A stretch of 64,000 nucleotides of DNA from assembly GCF_002157835.1 (NCBI RefSeq), contig NZ_CP020809.1, positions 4,340,001 through 4,404,000 of the forward strand. The letters are read 5' to 3'. How positions within the stretch are numbered: position 1 is the stretch's first letter; each line of letters begins with the position of its first letter. Below are positions 62,982-64,000 of the stretch, piece by piece. Under the pieces are notes generated by a model. That model saw only the letters and a list, made by a program, of their open reading frames with translations, searched no databases and was not told where the DNA came from. The DNA comes from Mycobacterium dioxanotrophicus (lineage in GTDB: Bacteria; Actinomycetota; Actinomycetes; Mycobacteriales; Mycobacteriaceae). The translations under genes and the position numbers were made by a program.

Positions 62982-64000
62982 GTGAACACTGCTGTGAACA
63001 ATGCGGCGCCGAGAACGCCCCGAATGCCCAGTTCTGCACCAAGTGCGACTTCTACCTGGGCTGGAACACCGGTGACGGATCGCTGGGCGGCGCCCCGCTG
63101 ACCGCGGCGGTGCCGGTGGTACGCGAGACCCACACCCAGCGTTTCTCCCTGCCCACAGCGGATCGTTCCCGGCGTCCCGACCCACCGCGCATCACCCGCC
63201 CCGGCCCGGCCTCCGGGCCGGCCAGCGCACCGACGGTGACCATCGAACACCCCGAGGTCGAACTCGATCCGACCACGGGCGGGTCTGTGGACATCCGGAT
63301 CCGCAACAAGTCGGCCATCGTCGACGGCTATACCGTGATCGCCGCCGGGGCCCCGAAATGGCTGGATCTGCAGCACCCTCAGATCAGGCTGCTGACCGAC
63401 GAAGAGGAGACCACCACTGTCACCCTCACCATCCGGCCCGGATTCGACGTCTACGTGCAGCGGTTCCGGCTGCGTGTGCAGGTGTGTTCGATCGAGGATC
63501 CGGCGAAGCGGACCGACGCCGAGTTGGTCGTGACGGTGCCCCGGGTCGGCGGGCCGATCACGATGACGTCCGAACCACAGGTGGTGCGGCTTCGTGACCA
63601 GACGAGGGGCCGGTTCCGGGTTCGGCTGGACAACACCGGAAGCAACTATCCGCAACGGTATTCACTGTCCGGCGCGGACCCGGAGAACGTCGTCCGGTTC
63701 GCCATCCGCCCGCAGGTGGTCGAGGTGCCACCCCGAGGTGTCATCGCCGCCGACGTACAGTTCGACACCCCACCAATCGATTACGGCCAGCAAGCGCCAC
63801 GCACCCTCAAGATCACCGCAGCCAGTGACCAGGTACGAGTGGAGGCGCTGGTCAATGTGGTGCAGGAGCGTTCCCAGGCGCCCGCGGACAGCCCGGTGCG
63901 GCTGCGGCTGGAGCGGTCCGTCACCCGGCTTCAAGACGCGACCGCCGCGGAGATCGCGGTCGTCATCGACAACCGCCGTGGGAGCCGCGACCGGCGGTTG
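62978..64000 (+). CDS. Zinc-ribbon protein with beta-sandwich repeats, partial (runs off the window)
   Basis: Open to the window end, 341 codons from ATG 62978, overlapping the ATPase stop by 4 bp. The N-terminus is a zinc ribbon: C6-x2-C9 and C20-x2-C23 (ending in FYLGW). After a Pro-rich linker (~55-85) come at least two beta-rich Ig-like domains (~85-190 and ~195-290) and the start of a third near 300. This architecture occurs in actinobacterial injection-system clusters and is probably a structural or substrate-binding part. The end and any further domains are not visible. Confidence 0.65.
   Translation, partial: MSEHCCEQCGAENAPNAQFCTKCDFYLGWNTGDGSLGGAPLTAAVPVVRETHTQRFSLPTADRSRRPDPPRITRPGPASGPASAPTVTIEHPEVELDPTTGGSVDIRIRNKSAIVDGYTVIAAGAPKWLDLQHPQIRLLTDEEETTTVTLTIRPGFDVYVQRFRLRVQVCSIEDPAKRTDAELVVTVPRVGGPITMTSEPQVVRLRDQTRGRFRVRLDNTGSNYPQRYSLSGADPENVVRFAIRPQVVEVPPRGVIAADVQFDTPPIDYGQQAPRTLKITAASDQVRVEALVNVVQERSQAPADSPVRLRLERSVTRLQDATAAEIAVVIDNRRGSRDRRL

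Noticed and set aside
1..64000. CRISPR arrays, rRNA genes and insertion sequences
   Set aside because: No regularly spaced repeats, no rRNA-like sequence and no transposase or IS-type inverted repeat ends were seen.

Overview
The window is chromosomal DNA of a mycobacterium, most likely a fast-growing Mycolicibacterium-type species. The evidence is the high GC content, a PPE protein, many leaderless GTG/ATG starts behind TANNNT -10 boxes, and near-complete synteny with the Mycobacterium tuberculosis H37Rv block from clpC2 (Rv2667) to sigA (Rv2703). Rv numbers used here are recalled from synteny and were not searched.

Positions 1-10.7 kb are the right end of an integrative element. It carries the C-terminus of a VirB4/TraC-like conjugation ATPase, a polytopic membrane protein with a long Pro/Ala-rich tail, a MinD/ParA-like ATPase and a small coiled-coil protein, closed by a strong terminator. 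A cargo block follows: a DUF3310 protein, an oligoribonuclease-like DEDDh exonuclease, a small orphan protein and an alpha/beta hydrolase. The end of the element holds an Aca2/YdiL-like HTH regulator, an excisionase and a tyrosine integrase beside the 3' end of tRNA-Val(CAC), the probable attachment site. Beyond it lies a tRNA cluster Gly-Cys-Val.

Positions 11.6-19.2 kb are accessory genes. They include a TetR regulator, a canonical heme oxygenase and a PPE gene behind a 15/19 match to the IdeR iron box, which together look like a heme-iron acquisition locus. A type I DAHP synthase with a long leader hairpin, an MFS/GntR pair and an orphan PrrB-like sensor kinase follow.

Positions 19.2-57 kb are the conserved core: clpC2 under a double operator, a PPOX oxidoreductase, a secreted Rv2668-type protein, a GNAT acetyltransferase, zapE, ribD-like, a lipoprotein hydrolase, aftC, msrB, the heme operon hemE-hemY-hemQ, DUF3000, RNase D, dxs, nhaA, CBS and ArsB-family genes, a truncated ABC permease, a TrmA-type methyltransferase, a KimA-like K+ importer divergent from ceoB/ceoC, DUF3159, an OB-fold protein, dut, DUF3093, DUF4193, cei, suhB, ppgK and sigA. 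Insertions relative to M. tuberculosis include an AraC regulator, a ferritin-like/VIT1 iron transporter, hydrolases and an acyl-CoA dehydrogenase.

The right edge, after a MarR regulator and an F420-type LLM enzyme, opens what looks like a contractile injection system (eCIS) cluster that runs out of the window. It contains a LuxR-type regulator with a degenerate receiver, a membrane protein with seven Cys-rich repeats outside the cell, a Pvc16/DUF4255 protein, a large AAA+ ATPase and a zinc-ribbon protein. This cluster and the heme/IdeR locus are the two most interesting parts of the window.
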